In this document: positions 1-10,575 of the stretch, piece by piece
How the letters are laid out: each line of letters starts with the position of its first letter
Numbering within the stretch: position 1 is the stretch's first letter
From: Schizochytrium sp. CCTCC M209059
Lineage: Eukaryota; Sar; Bigyra; Thraustochytrida; Thraustochytriidae
Reading direction: 5' to 3'
Assembly: GCA_000818945.1 (NCBI GenBank)
Contig: KN805371.1
Location: forward strand, 926,823-990,822
DNA: 64,000 bases
Made by a program: the position numbers and the translations under genes
Notes under the pieces: generated by a model
What the model saw: only the letters and a program-made list of their open reading frames with translations
Told to the model about the DNA's origin: nothing
The model's database searches: none

Positions 1-503
1 TGGTCTTGCGCATCATCTCTACTTTGCTCGTCTGAGCTTCGCCATAGGCCAGGCCGCAGCATCACGTCTGCGACTGTTCGCGCTCGAGCGCTCTCAGGCG
101 CGCGCGCGCGCGCGCGCAACGTCAGCAAGAGGAGAAATGGTACACACCGTTTTGCTTTACATTCGAGTAGCTTTTTAATAATTTCTTGTTTTTGTTTTTG
201 TTTTTTTTTGAGAGCAAAAAATAAAAAAGAGGAGGATTTCTCCGAATGGTCGAATCTAGCAATCTTATTGCGGCATAATCAAGATAACCCACCCACCGTC
301 ACTGATTGAAGATCGTGTTTGGTGGTAGTAGGCCGACCAAGCTTCGTCGCACGTGGAAGAAGAGCAAAATATTGAAAAAGAATGTATACGAAGCCAAGCT
401 GTTTCAAAGTTCAAACGATGCTCTTTTGCCCTGCTTCGTTTCGAGTTGTTGGATGGGGGAGCTCGAAAGATGGCCTTTTCTTTTTCGAAATCGGAAAGAA
501 CAC
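1..503. other. Intergenic, no gene seen
   Basis: This stretch lies 3' of the CBS-PB1 gene, which is on the minus strand. It has a GC dinucleotide run near 99-117 and T-rich stretches around 180-230 that may include the 3' UTR or polyadenylation region. The short reading frames here have no recognisable protein signature. Confidence 0.5.
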
Positions 504-2810
504 TCAACGATAGCGTCGGTACGAGTTGTTTCCTCGTGAACCTCTATCTGCACGAGAAAACAGGAAGGACCCCAGGGCAACGACGGCTAGACCTGCAACG
601 AGAATGCCCGCCGCGAGCACCACAGGGTCCTTCACCTTGACAGTGTACTCTTGCTCGACCGATCTCGTGAGGATGAAAACGTCAATCTTTTTCCATCCCT
701 GTTGCTTGGCGAGTGCACGAGCCTCGTCGAGGGCCAGATTATTCGCAAGCTGCACTCGATCTTTATCTTCGTCGAGGTAAACAAGCTGCATCTCATCAGC
801 ATCTTGGCCAGAGGCGCGCTCGAGCTGAGCAAGAAGATCCTCGAGCGAACTAATGCTCTTATCCGATAGGCGGTACACTTTGCCATTGGCCAAATCTTTG
901 ACCTTGATGACAAGATTCTCACCGGCAAGCAGCGTGCGGCTTGATGCATATGCACTGCCGGTCGTCGCCCCAAGAGCAGGGACTCTGCGCGACCCTGCTG
1001 CGGATCCATTTTCAGGGTCGAGGTCCAGGTCAGAGACGTCAAGTCTTGAGCGATGCAAAGGCGGACGTCCAAGGTCCTGCGCCTCGGTCGCGCCCTCGAG
1101 TACCTCGACCGGATCGACGGCGCTCTTGCGCACACTACGCACCTCGCTGAATGCACTGATCGAGTCTGGGTCACGCCACTGCTGATGCGAGTACATGGGC
1201 GCCGACGGAAGTGAGTCCGTGGGATGCGAAGACCCGCTGCCGTGCACAGGAGTAGGGTAGTACACAGTCGAACTCTTGCGCGTTGGCGCCGAGCTGAGAA
1301 CCTGTGCAGCCTTCCCCGAAGAACTTGCAAAGGTATGTACGGCGCAATCCAGTACGCTCAGAATGCCACAAACGCGCATCGGCTCCGTCTCACCGTTGGT
1401 GCTTGCGTCCCCATGATGCCCAGCGCCATTGGCACTAGCTTCAGTCCCAGCACCAGGGCTGGTAGCATCAGCGGCACCAGCGGCCACCCCACCATCTACA
1501 ACCGGGAGATGAAGGTAGCGTTCCGTCTGCATAATGTGCAACGCGTCAAGAACACGGCTGTCTTTTCGCACGGTGTCCGGGTTGCCCGTCATGACCTCGC
1601 CGACCTTGGCAATGGAAGGGTCGAGGCCTTTGCCGACCACACGAGTCATGACGTCTTTGCTGGTGAGAATGCCAACGAACTTTTGATGGCTCTCGAGGTC
1701 GAGCTCTTTGTGGGAGTACGGGAGCGAGGTGACACCCAAGCCTTCAAAGACGAGGACTGCCGTCATGCGCGCCTCCTTCATTGCCAGGGCTGCGTCAACA
1801 ACGGTCGAGGACACGTCGAGTTTGAGGAGGGACTTGCGCTGCACAACGGTCCCTACGCTTGGAGAAATAGAGGCCATGAGGGCCTGCAACGTGCGCTGCG
1901 CTAGCGCTTCGGCCTCCTCGGGGTCGACAAGATCGCCGGAAGCTGACATTTGTGCCTTTTGCACGGCCTCAAAGAACTCGGCTTGGTTCGCCTCCATGCG
2001 CTCGATCTTATGAATCGCATCATAGAGACACTGCGTAATGTCAACGAGGCCGCAGATGCCAGCGGTGTTCGAAGCTTGAACTTCGGCATCATCACTGGGG
2101 CCAGCACCATTTGAAACAGTGGTATGCATCGTCTCCTCCTCGCGTTCCAAAGCCCGCGGTTCGCGAACGACGGGAAGGTGGCGAAAGCGGTGCTTGACCA
2201 TGATTTGCAAGACGACGCTAAAGTCTTCGTCTGGGTCCACGCAGAGAGGATCCTTGGTCATGATGTCGCGCACAGGCGTGCTCTCCGCAGGCAAGCCAGC
2301 GCCCACGAGGCGACGGCAAATGTCCACTTCGGAGCAGATGCCAGCGAGTGTTTCGGTTCCATCCTCCGTCTTGCGAATGACAAGCGCGGCGCTCTGCCGC
2401 TTCGCCACTAGCTTGGCCGAGGTTTCTTGCACCGAGGTCTCTTCGGAAACGATGACGGGATGTCGCTGCTTGTGGTGGCGCAAAAGCCTCGAAACTGGTG
2501 TGGCAGACTTTTGCTTTGGCCTGCGGCGCACGCGGCTCGGCTTTCGGGGTGTCGACGTTGTAAGCGAGGATCCGCCCACGCTCGCGCCGGACGATTTGCT
2601 CAGACGGACACTCCCGTTGCCATTCACGCCGGGCTCGTGGTTCTCAGCCTGGGATCCATCTGTCGCGCTGTCAGCCTGCATGCTGTCGAACCTTTCGAGC
2701 GTGCTGAGGAGGTTATTCTGCGCTGCCTGAATCTGCTTCGAGTCCTTCGTGCTCTCCGCTTCGAGAAGCGAGCGTATCATCAACAGCTCTTCGTCGGCGT
2801 TCTCACTCAT
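504..2810 (-). CDS. CBS-pair / PB1 domain protein with C-terminal membrane anchor
   Basis: The 768-residue protein starts MSENADEELLM. After a Ser/Arg-rich basic segment come four CBS motifs as two Bateman pairs: about residues 105-215 (VRDIMTKDPLCVDPDEDF, then FRHLPVV) and about 320-445 (VGEVMTGNPDTVRKDS, then YLHLPVVDGG). A PB1 domain follows at about 635-725 (LVIKVKDLANGKVYRLS, then the acidic YLDEDKDRVQLAN loop). A single hydrophobic segment sits near the C-terminus (VVLAAGILVAGLAVVALGSF) before a short basic tail. CBS pairs usually bind adenine nucleotides and PB1 mediates head-to-tail oligomerisation. The order matches the plant/fungal CBSCBSPB family. The tail anchor suggests attachment to an organelle membrane; which one is unknown. 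The leader upstream is very GC-rich. Confidence 0.9.
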   Translation of the reverse strand: MSENADEELLMIRSLLEAESTKDSKQIQAAQNNLLSTLERFDSMQADSATDGSQAENHEPGVNGNGSVRLSKSSGASVGGSSLTTSTPRKPSRVRRRPKQKSATPVSRLLRHHKQRHPVIVSEETSVQETSAKLVAKRQSAALVIRKTEDGTETLAGICSEVDICRRLVGAGLPAESTPVRDIMTKDPLCVDPDEDFSVVLQIMVKHRFRHLPVVREPRALEREEETMHTTVSNGAGPSDDAEVQASNTAGICGLVDITQCLYDAIHKIERMEANQAEFFEAVQKAQMSASGDLVDPEEAEALAQRTLQALMASISPSVGTVVQRKSLLKLDVSSTVVDAALAMKEARMTAVLVFEGLGVTSLPYSHKELDLESHQKFVGILTSKDVMTRVVGKGLDPSIAKVGEVMTGNPDTVRKDSRVLDALHIMQTERYLHLPVVDGGVAAGAADATSPGAGTEASANGAGHHGDASTNGETEPMRVCGILSVLDCAVHTFASSSGKAAQVLSSAPTRKSSTVYYPTPVHGSGSSHPTDSLPSAPMYSHQQWRDPDSISAFSEVRSVRKSAVDPVEVLEGATEAQDLGRPPLHRSRLDVSDLDLDPENGSAAGSRRVPALGATTGSAYASSRTLLAGENLVIKVKDLANGKVYRLSDKSISSLEDLLAQLERASGQDADEMQLVYLDEDKDRVQLANNLALDEARALAKQQGWKKIDVFILTRSVEQEYTVKVKDPVVLAAGILVAGLAVVALGSFLFSRADRGSRGNNSYRRYR

Positions 2811-3650
2811 GGAGGGCCGAGGGCGCGCCCTTGTGCCTCGTGCCTCTTCGAGGGGCCCTTTGCCGTTTGCTCTTTCTGGACCAGGTGGCGGGTTTGACGA
2901 TGCGATTCACCCGCCGCCGCCTCCTCCGCGCCTCCTCGACGACGCAGGCCTGGCCGAGGTCCCGCGCGCCGTGGCAGCTCGCCGTGCACGCAGACCCGCG
3001 CGCGCGGCCGGCCGAGCGAGCGGCCGAGCGGGCGGCCGAGCGGGCGAGAGCGTTTGGCTTTGCTTTCGTTGCGCTCTTTGGGTGGGTGGTGGTCCCCGTC
3101 GGCGTGTTCGGATAGCCGCGCGAGCCAGGCCTCGCCCCCGGCCTCCGCGCCCTCGTCCGAGCCCTTCCTTCTCCCGGCCCCGGCTGCGCGCACGGACGCG
3201 CGCACGGACGAGCAGCCGGCCTGCGCGCGCTCGCGCGTTTGCGGTTTGCCTTCGTTCACGCGGCGCGCGCGAACTTCGATCTGCTCTGTTTTGCTCTGCT
3301 CTGCTCTGCTCTGCGCTGCTTGAAGGGGCGCGTCTCCCCGTTGTCTTTTGCCAGTGCGGGTTTCCGAGCCCGAGCTCGACAGCGACAGCGACAGCGACAG
3401 CGACAGCAGAGGCGCCGAGGTTGACGGCGCTGCGCCGGCCCGGGGCGACGAAGCGCCGCGAAGACGTCGAAGACGAAGATGTCGACGACGGAGTCTTGAG
3501 CGTGACGACTTGTGAGGCCTCAGGGACGACGAGAGCGATAACAACGACGGTGGGAACGAGGTCAACGACAAGGCGCGCCAAAAAGGCCAAATTCGTTGGT
3601 AGAGTCGAGGAGCGCGAGCAAGAGGTCGCTGCTTCTTGTGCTACCATTGA
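2811..3650. promoter_or_regulatory. GC-rich 5' region of the CBS-PB1 gene
   Basis: This is about 0.8 kb of very GC-rich sequence with simple repeats, including a run of CTCTG around 3280-3320 and AGCGAC around 3375-3405. It carries open frames on both strands, but all are Arg/Ala/Ser low complexity and overlap one another. I read it as promoter and leader of the minus-strand gene. No defined site was recognised. Confidence 0.4.
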
Positions 3651-4786
3651 ACAGGACAATGGTGATAGACATGACAATGACGATGACGATGGCGACGACG
3701 AGATTGCGTTTGTCAGCAGCTCGAGCTTTCAGGTTGTGGATGGGGATGTTCTGATGCTACCAAGAGCTCTCAACTTATTTATCCATGCAAGCAGCTCAAG
3801 CGACGACAGCGCTCCTTAACCTGCTCCTAAACATGCTGGTTCTGCACCAGCGCTTGCAGAGGATGACCTCCGTTATTTCGAGGCCGAGGCTGCGAGCGCG
3901 CGGAAGCTGCCTTGGCGCGGAGAGAGAGTGCAAAGCGCGAGCTGCAAGGACTCAGGAAGGCAATGCGTGCCAACGAGATCAGGATGGACAACCAGATGAA
4001 GACTGTCTTATCGAGAAACGCCGGTCTCGAGACTCAGTTGAATTACGAGCGAGCAAAAGGTTGTCGCTACAAATGTGGAACTCGAGAAGGCCAGAGAGGC
4101 CCTGCGAGATCTTAAAGCAGAACAGGAAGAACTGAACGCCAAGGCACTGAGGCAGTTGCATGCCGACCTCAATGCGCACAAATGAAAAGTGGAGGGCACT
4201 GAAGGACGGTAATGTCGCCCTCAAGAAGCAGGTCTGGCAATTAATGTTGAAGCTGAGGGCTACTGAGAGAGACGCAGGTGCTCTGCACAAACTGAAAGAT
4301 CTCGTAGCGCGTCTCCAAAAGGAGCTTGGTGAGGTCATCGAGACTTTGTAGTTCGGAAGAGCGCTTAGAGGCAAAGGAGCGAGAGCATGCCGACGAGTTC
4401 AATGCCCAGACAAGGTCCTACAAGATGCTCGTCGAACTTGCGAGGAAAGGCATACAGGACGAGATGAAACATCGTGAGCGTCTCGAAGCCGATGCGGCAG
4501 ACCTAAAAATGGGGAACGAGACATTGGTCAAGGAGGACGAATAGAGAGACAAAGCTGTCGCACGGATCACCAAAGCCGCTGATCAGTTCGACCTAGCACT
4601 GCTCAAACAGCGCGACATTCAACGCAATATGGCAACGACCACGTCCTCATCTTCCTCGTCGACGCATGGCATCACTTTCGTAACGTGTGAATGCTACAAG
4701 ATGCTTCACGTTCACGTAACAGAGATCAAAGACGCGCTGCATCGCATGAATGGACTTTTCAAAAAGAAGAGAAGTGAAGCGAAATG
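3650..4786 (+). pseudogene. Decayed coiled-coil protein gene
   Basis: Fragments of a charged, heptad-like coiled-coil protein follow one another on the plus strand but in changing frames. They run from an acidic Asp-rich piece (about 3650-3819), through pieces such as RRESAKRELQGLRKAMR (3920s), VALKKQVWQLMLKLRATERD (about 4210-4270) and RLEAKEREHADEFNAQTRSY (about 4360-4430), to a last piece ending in FKKKRSEAK. At least three frameshifts and an internal stop near 4542 separate them. This is what a long coiled-coil gene looks like after loss of function. An intron-split gene is possible, but the breaks lack good GT-AG sites that I could see. The family is unknown. Confidence 0.5.
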
Positions 4787-4833
4787 AATTGATTTTAATA
4801 GACACAAGCACCAAATTTTCAAGAGCCGGGTCA

Positions 4834-5704
4834 TTAAGCAAGAAAGTGCTGACTGAAGTCTTGCAAGTCCCGCGCGCGACCAGCAGCCGTTGCCTTGGTG
4901 GTAGCGTTCCTGAAACGGGCCAGACGAACGTCTCCGCTGTCGCTCATCACAAAGCTGAATGCCAGGTCATCCGGTACGTGCACGCGCAGAGCGACGCCCA
5001 TAGCATGCACCGCAACGAGAGTCTCGCGCGCCTTTTCTACCACGGCCTTGGGGTACTCGCTAGGGTTCACCGCTGCGTTGTCGGGCGCCCAAAAAGTTTG
5101 CAGCAGTGAGAGCGTCCGACATGTTGCGAACTGAGAGGAGCGAATCGAAGGAGCGGACGTGTATAATAATAGATGGATCAATCATTCTTTCATTTTACCG
5201 AACTCTTCTGCGTGGCAACGTGATCTTGGCGGCTAATTTCCTGCGAAGACTTGTTTCGGATGAAAAAGCAAGCCGTCGAGGCGGGAGGAGGTCTCCAGAA
5301 GAATAGTCTCGGCAAGGTCCAGCGCGGGGAGTTTTGACAGAGGGTAGCCGGCTTGTCCTCACGGGGAAGTGGCAAAGAGGACGGCCTTGTCGAGGGCAAG
5401 CACATTGCCGCCTCCTCTCCGAGAGGCTACATGGGCTATGGTCTGAGACGATCTTACTAATGATCCCTTTGAATTCCAGCAACTCTTGAATTAGCGCAGG
5501 ATTATTTGACGGCCCAGTCTGAGGGGAATAAAGAGGTGTAACGCGCGCGCCACCTCCTCCATCGTTGAGTTTCAGTCGTTTTGGGTTCGGATGGATTTGA
5601 ATCATTGCCCTCATGGAGGGTATAGCAAGTCCTCGTCGTCCTACATGGCGAAGTAGCAACCGACCCACAGTCGTGTCCCGCTCAGCGTCGGAACTAAAGT
5701 TCAT
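4834..5704 (-). pseudogene. Decayed locus with a weak kinase-like C-terminus
   Basis: Two minus-strand frames (5195-5704 and 4834-5181) look protein-like but do not join without shifts. The downstream one contains HAMGVALRVHVPDDLAFSF followed by VMSDSGDVRLARFRNA, spaced like the catalytic loop and the DFG region of a kinase fold, but with the key residues changed. Between 5230 and 5430 a third frame also reads as plausible protein (LPALDLAETILLETSSRLDG), which indicates further frameshifts. I read it as a remnant of a kinase-like gene. It could also be a spliced gene or chance coding potential. Confidence 0.3.
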
Positions 5705-6630
5705 ATATTAAGTGCGTGCGAAGTCAATCTGGTAAGCAGATGTCTAGATGTTCGCGTTGTTCATGTATGTATGCCCTGTTCCCTTTCGAAGGTGTTACGG
5801 CGGCACAAGTATAATTTTTAGTCTCATTTTTTAGGACATTCCATTGAATCTGCCCACAACTGCACAAAAAGGATCACATGGGTCTCCTGCAGGAGTTCGC
5901 ACTGATAGACACTGTTTTCGAAGACTTTGCGTCTGGGCACAAGCAAGTGCATCTTCGCAAACTCTGTGACACTTATGAAACTAAAAGAGTCAAAAAAATT
6001 CTTGTCGGACTATGTGTGCTGCTATCACCCGGATAGCTTCGGGTCTGGCGAGTCAAACTGATCTGGTGGTCGAGTTCGATGTTCTCGCCATCCTTTTAAG
6101 AAAAATTATGGGCTAGAGATTGTAGGGGAGAGCTTGTTGATTGATTAGAAATCTCTAGGCCGCGCTACTTGATTGCGAGAACTGTTAGACTGAACTCAAC
6201 GTCGCATGAACTAGTAGTTATCAACATTTATATAGTTGTTAGCACAGCAAGTCTACAAGGTGCCAAATTGATCTCACCATTTCTGTGGCGTTGTTGTCTG
6301 CTCGCGTCATTTCCATGTCCCACAAGATACCTGGTCTGACCGTTTCCTCCGTCACTTTTCCCGTGTCATATTATAATAGGGTAAACAGCCTATTAGACGA
6401 GCGCGCATGAATAGCCTAAGGTCTGTTGAAGAATAGCTCTCTTGATTTGACAAGAGCAACGAAGTGACAGACCAACTACTTTAATCGGGCTTGCGCAAAT
6501 AACCGCGCGCGCGGCGCCGTCGCTGTGCCGTCGCTAAGCCGTGCTGAGCTGAGCTGTGCTGAGCGGCGCCCTGTCCCGGCCTGGACTGGCCTGCTTTTCG
6601 CGCACGGGCGCAATTGCGCGCGTGCAGAGG
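5705..6630. other. AT-richer intergenic spacer and promoter of the FHA-RING gene
   Basis: This is about 0.9 kb with lower GC than its surroundings and no reading frame of note on either strand. The last 150 bases become GC-rich, with CTGAGC/TGTGCTGAGC repeats just before the start codon at 6631. They probably form the 5' UTR of the downstream gene. Nothing else was recognised. Confidence 0.5.
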
Positions 6631-8283
6631 ATGGCGTCGCGGGGAGAAGAGTTGGGAGCGCCGCGACAGGACGAAGAGTCTGCACGGGTCGTGGCGGCCA
6701 AGTCCGCTGCGATTTGGCTGCTCAAGAACGTCTCGTGCAATGTGAGCCCCAAAACCACGCGGGAGATCGAGATCTCTAGGGGCGAGATCATCAAGGCCGG
6801 CCGCGACTTGAAGTCGTGCCAACTTCGATTAGTCGACGAATATCGCAAACCGGCGTCGAGGGACCACGCGGAAGTTTTTGTCAACGAGCGTGGCAGTCTC
6901 TTCGTTAAAGACATGGGTAGTTTGAATGGAGTCTTGGTGAATGGTGAGCTTGTTGAAGAAGATACGCAGAAACAGCTCCTCCCGAATGATATAGTTTCCT
7001 TTGGTGGCAAGAAAATAGTTACTGGCGGCAGGAGCGCAGCGCAGGTCCTCGAGCGTCTGCCAGGAGAGAACCCATTCTGCTACAAGGTCTCTGTACGACT
7101 TAGCAGTAATGTTGCTTCGTCGTCGCTAACGACAGCGCATGCAACAACTGCGCTCATTTCGGGCGACACCGACGCTACAAACGCGTCTCGCGAGGTGACC
7201 ATGAATCCCAAGCTGATGGAGATGCTTGAATGCAGTCTTTGCCTGGAGCTTATGGAGACCCCAATTTTGCTTTCGTGTACGCACAGCTTTTGCCGGAATT
7301 GTTGGCTCGACTGGGTGGACCGACAAGAGGTGAACCTCAAGCAAGAGACTTCAAGCGCGTCCGCTGCCGCCGTTACTGCAAGTCGGAAACGGAAGCGTAA
7401 ATCGCGCATGGGTCACTGCCCAACTTGTCGCAAATCTGTGCCAGTGGATGAAAACGCTCCCGTTGTTCGTGCTCTTCAGAACCTTATTGAAGGTGTAAAG
7501 GACTCTGGCATCGAAATCGGCACCAATTCCTCCGTGTTTTCATTGCGTTCTGCTACATCAAGTACAGCTCTCGAGAGCGCAGACGTTTTGGTCTCAAAGC
7601 CTCGTAGAGCTCGCCGAAAAGATCCGAGAATTGCGTTTGAAAAAAATGTTGCGAAGGCAAAGGCTGCACGGACTTTTTCGAGCTCTGACAATGAAAGCAA
7701 TCATGATGAAAACGACGATCAGGATCATGACGAGGAGGAGGAGGAGGAGGAGGAGGAAGAGGAAGAGGAGAACAGCGAGGAGGAGGCCTCTCACGCGAGG
7801 TCAAAGGCGAAGCTGTCTTCGCAAAGACCGCGAACTCAACATGTTGTGCAACAACAGATACCTCGACCTGCTCAGATCCGACATCGCATTGGCGAGTACC
7901 CTAGCCTCAGAGACCAGAGCACAAAGTCCGGGGGTGGCAACCCGAACAACAAAGCTAAGGCTAATGAAGAGTCTTCCAAGGCCTCGTTGCAAGGGTTTTC
8001 TCAAGAGATCGTGCTTCGTCGAAGTCGGCACGAGAACTTCGGAGTGGAGATCGATACTTGTCAATATCGTGGTCACGTGGCACTAAAGGTTTCCGCATGC
8101 GATAAAGATTCTCAAGGATGGCGCAAAGGTCTCCGGCCGAACGATTTGCTCTGCGAGGTGAACGATTATCTTTGTTTTAATCTCAAAGAGTCCAACAGGT
8201 ACGAAGCGGTCACAAAGGCTTTCAACGAGGACTCGGTCGTCTCCCTAAAGATTCTACGCGGCTTAATTATTCAGGAAGACTAA
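6631..8283 (+). CDS. FHA-RING E3 ubiquitin ligase with PDZ-like C-terminus
   Basis: The 550-residue protein is taken from the ATG at 6631 (MASRGEELGAP). An in-frame ATG 75 bases upstream lies in repeat-like leader. Residues about 35-125 form an FHA domain (REIEISRGEIIKAGRD, SRDHAEVFV, VKDMGSLNGVLVNGE), which normally binds phosphothreonine. Residues about 200-268 form a C3HC4-type RING (CSLCLELMETPILLSCTHSF, then CRNCW and a closing CPTCRK pair), as in E2-dependent ubiquitin ligases. An acidic Glu run follows (about 366-387). The last 100 residues (NFGVEIDT, GWRKGLRPNDLLCEVNDYL, SVVSLKILRG) have the pattern of a PDZ domain. FHA plus RING recalls CHFR and RNF8, which act in mitotic checkpoint and DNA-damage signalling; the PDZ-like end is unusual. 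A likely AATAAA lies at 8289. Confidence 0.85.
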   Translation: MASRGEELGAPRQDEESARVVAAKSAAIWLLKNVSCNVSPKTTREIEISRGEIIKAGRDLKSCQLRLVDEYRKPASRDHAEVFVNERGSLFVKDMGSLNGVLVNGELVEEDTQKQLLPNDIVSFGGKKIVTGGRSAAQVLERLPGENPFCYKVSVRLSSNVASSSLTTAHATTALISGDTDATNASREVTMNPKLMEMLECSLCLELMETPILLSCTHSFCRNCWLDWVDRQEVNLKQETSSASAAAVTASRKRKRKSRMGHCPTCRKSVPVDENAPVVRALQNLIEGVKDSGIEIGTNSSVFSLRSATSSTALESADVLVSKPRRARRKDPRIAFEKNVAKAKAARTFSSSDNESNHDENDDQDHDEEEEEEEEEEEEENSEEEASHARSKAKLSSQRPRTQHVVQQQIPRPAQIRHRIGEYPSLRDQSTKSGGGNPNNKAKANEESSKASLQGFSQEIVLRRSRHENFGVEIDTCQYRGHVALKVSACDKDSQGWRKGLRPNDLLCEVNDYLCFNLKESNRYEAVTKAFNEDSVVSLKILRGLIIQED

Positions 8284-8674
8284 CAGTAAATAAAGATAAC
8301 CACAGTATCAAAAGAAGTTTTCACCTTCCTGTTCTAGTGTAGCTCACTCTCTTGTCCTTGTTTCGTTTCTCTTCTTTGGGTTTTCTCCCTTGTCTTTTGG
8401 ACGCCTTGACCCTATAATCAACTAAGGCAAAGGCGTGTCCAGAACTTGTTGCTCGATCAAAGAGAAGTTTACAAGCTCAAGTGGAGATCTAGGCCTAGGC
8501 CTAATTGTGGAGACCGAATAGGAAGTTCAACTTCCAAGTTTTTATTTATTTTTAAATCTCTAAACGGCCAAACGGTTCGCTTTTACCGTACCCTTGTGTG
8601 TTTTTGCTTGGAGGCAAACTCTTGCGAGACTCACCAGGCGCAAAAGTGCTCTCTCGGTCAGTGCGTAGCACGAC
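8284..8674. other. Intergenic between the FHA-RING and EF-hand genes
   Basis: The sequence begins with a probable polyadenylation signal (AATAAA at 8289). A T-rich tract around 8335-8400 and a short AGGCCTAGGCC palindrome near 8491-8502 follow. It then becomes the leader of the gene starting at 8675. No gene was seen. Confidence 0.45.
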
Positions 8675-9685
8675 ATGCGGCGATTCAATCGAGCACGGCT
8701 TAAGCGGCGTGTCCCGTCGACGACTCGCGAGCGGACTGTGAAGAATGAAATCGGCAATGTTGACAGTTCGCAGTCGGATGGTGGTAACTCGAAGCGCCAG
8801 CTCGCAAGTGTGAATAAGGCACGACAAGCTGCTGCAGCGGTGCGCGCAGTCGAACTCGAACGACTCAAGCAGCAGATCAGAAACGTGGCCAAAGCGCATA
8901 ACTTGACATACACTCAGGTCAAGGCGCTTCACACGCATTATCGTACGACACTTGAGCCTTGCAAGACGGAGAACCTCGCAACCACTCTCAGTCAGCCATC
9001 GTGGGATCACGGACAAATTCAACTGCAGCAAGACCTTGCCGAAGACTTGCGAGGCGTAGCAAGAAAATTTGAAGCCTCTTTCTTCTCCGGCGATCATCCA
9101 TTTCCGTACGACGGAAGTGCAGACAAAGTAAGTTCGAACTATTTCTAATATTTGGTCTCGTGAGGTGCCGAAAGCTTACGAAAACAATGATATAACAACA
9201 TCAATAACGCGCGCAATCTGCAGCTCAATCGAGATGCAGACAGCCTCGATTTTGAAGGTTATGTGCAAGGCATTGTGCAAGTAGCGCGGCATGGCCGACC
9301 GGAGGATCGTCTGCTCTTATTGTTCCAAGTCGTTGACCGAGATGGCGACGGTGCTGTCTCTCATCCAGAGCTCATGGAGCTCTTGGCTGCGCACTGCGAC
9401 ACGCAGGAACGTCAAGAAGCTCTGTACACATGGGTCAAACGGCACTTTTGGGAGGCCGACAAAGATCGAAATGGAGTCTTGGACTTTTATGAATGCCTTG
9501 ATATTCTGCACAAGCATCCCTCTGTACTACGAAGCATAACGTTTGACATCGACGCCTACATAGGTCAGCTTGAGCAAGCCCCTCGTCTTCTTGTCAAATC
9601 TATAACCGGAGACAGCACAGCTGATTTTGGGGGACCAGCGTTGAACCTTTCCACGGAGACAAAGCACGAAGAAAAAAGAAAGTAG
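8675..9685 (+). CDS. EF-hand calcium-binding protein (two exons)
   Basis: Exon 1 is 8675-9127 (151 codons) and exon 2 is 9224-9685, giving about 304 residues. Without splicing, the frame hits a stop at 9146-9148. The N-terminal half is basic and helical (VNKARQAAAAVRAVELERLK). The C-terminal half has two good EF-hand loops, DRDGDGAVSHPE and DKDRNGVLDFYE. A degenerate one may span the exon junction (GSADK|LNRDADSLDFEGY). The family includes calcium sensors of many kinds. No second signature such as a kinase or protease domain is present, so the target is unknown. The gene converges on the minus-strand gene ending at 9775. Confidence 0.8.
9128..9223 (+). other. Spliceosomal intron (96 bp)
   Basis: A canonical donor GTAAGT at 9128 and acceptor CTGCAG ending at 9223 flank an AT-richer segment with in-frame stops. 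Removing it joins exon 1 and exon 2 of the EF-hand gene in phase 0. This is the only intron in the window that the sequence clearly requires. Confidence 0.8.
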
Positions 9686-9774
9686 ATAAAACATTGTAGA
9701 AAAACCAATCGTGAGCAGTTAAATGATCAGTCGGTCGGCCAGTCCGTCGTGCGTGCGCCAAACTTATCAAATAT

Positions 9775-10575
9775 CTATGATTTCATCATATGTTGCAAAG
9801 TTGTTTGTTGTGTCTCACACATGGCAAGCAGTTCTGTGAATTTGAGTCCATTAAAATTGGCAAGCTGTTGTTGCAGTTGTGGCGCACAGTCTGTTTCGTC
9901 CAGCTGGCCCACGACGCCCGTCTTTTGCGCGTGTGCGTCTGGTTGCAGTGTGGGCTCGGCGCTGTTTTTCTTAGTGGGCGATGATACACCCTTGGAAGAA
10001 TCATCGGGTCGCGGAGCTGGCAGTTTGGCAATTTTGGCCACTTCAAGCGTTATCGCCTTGCGCGCAATATGAGACATTTTCGAGACCGGAAGGTTTCTCA
10101 ATTCCTGATCCAAGTATTTTGCTTTAAGTTGAGCTGCAAACTCAACCGGTGATGGGTTCCTTCGATCTGTCTGTCTCCAACGCGCAACTTGATTCGCAAA
10201 TTGCTTGAGCAAAATTTCTACGCCGGACTTGCCTGGCTCTATCTGCGGCGCCACGCTCACGAGCCCATCCCGTCGGCCCGCAGAGACGACTGAGCTGAGC
10301 GAGGGACCGGACGGGCGCCTCTGAGGCTGCACTTCGTATTCACCAGGCGGCGGGGCGTCAGGTTGAATACCAGAGGTAAGGTCTTCTTCAGATCTTGTGT
10401 CCTCTTTCAAGACATCGCGCGTCGTAGACGGTGACGTGCCAGATAAACGTCCCTTTGGCAGCGACCGTGAGCTAGTCTTCCTACGGATGGCGCGCGCTTG
10501 CTGTCTCGCGCGGCGCGTCTCTGCAAAGCATGCCTCAATTAGTTCAAAAGCTGGCGTCTGCGCGTGGCCCTGCAT
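9775..10575 (-). CDS. Hypothetical protein, 266 aa
   Basis: The protein starts MQGHAQTPAFELIEACFAE from an ATG at 10575. The N-terminal third is basic and Ser/Arg-rich, and the middle is Pro/Ser-rich and probably disordered. A more ordered helical region follows (VEILLKQFANQVARWRQ, PSPVEFAAQLKAKYLDQEL, SHIARKAITLEVAKIAKLPA), and the tail is Gln-rich and helical. I do not recognise the family. The frame is the only substantial one here and its codons look like its neighbours', so it is probably real. Confidence 0.6.
   Translation of the reverse strand: MQGHAQTPAFELIEACFAETRRARQQARAIRRKTSSRSLPKGRLSGTSPSTTRDVLKEDTRSEEDLTSGIQPDAPPPGEYEVQPQRRPSGPSLSSVVSAGRRDGLVSVAPQIEPGKSGVEILLKQFANQVARWRQTDRRNPSPVEFAAQLKAKYLDQELRNLPVSKMSHIARKAITLEVAKIAKLPAPRPDDSSKGVSSPTKKNSAEPTLQPDAHAQKTGVVGQLDETDCAPQLQQQLANFNGLKFTELLAMCETQQTTLQHMMKS

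Noticed and set aside
2749..3819. Plus-strand frame of 356 codons opposite and upstream of the CBS-PB1 gene
   Set aside because: Arg/Ala/Ser low complexity, overlaps a GC-rich promoter and competing minus-strand frames. Only its last, acidic part was kept, as part of the coiled-coil pseudogene.
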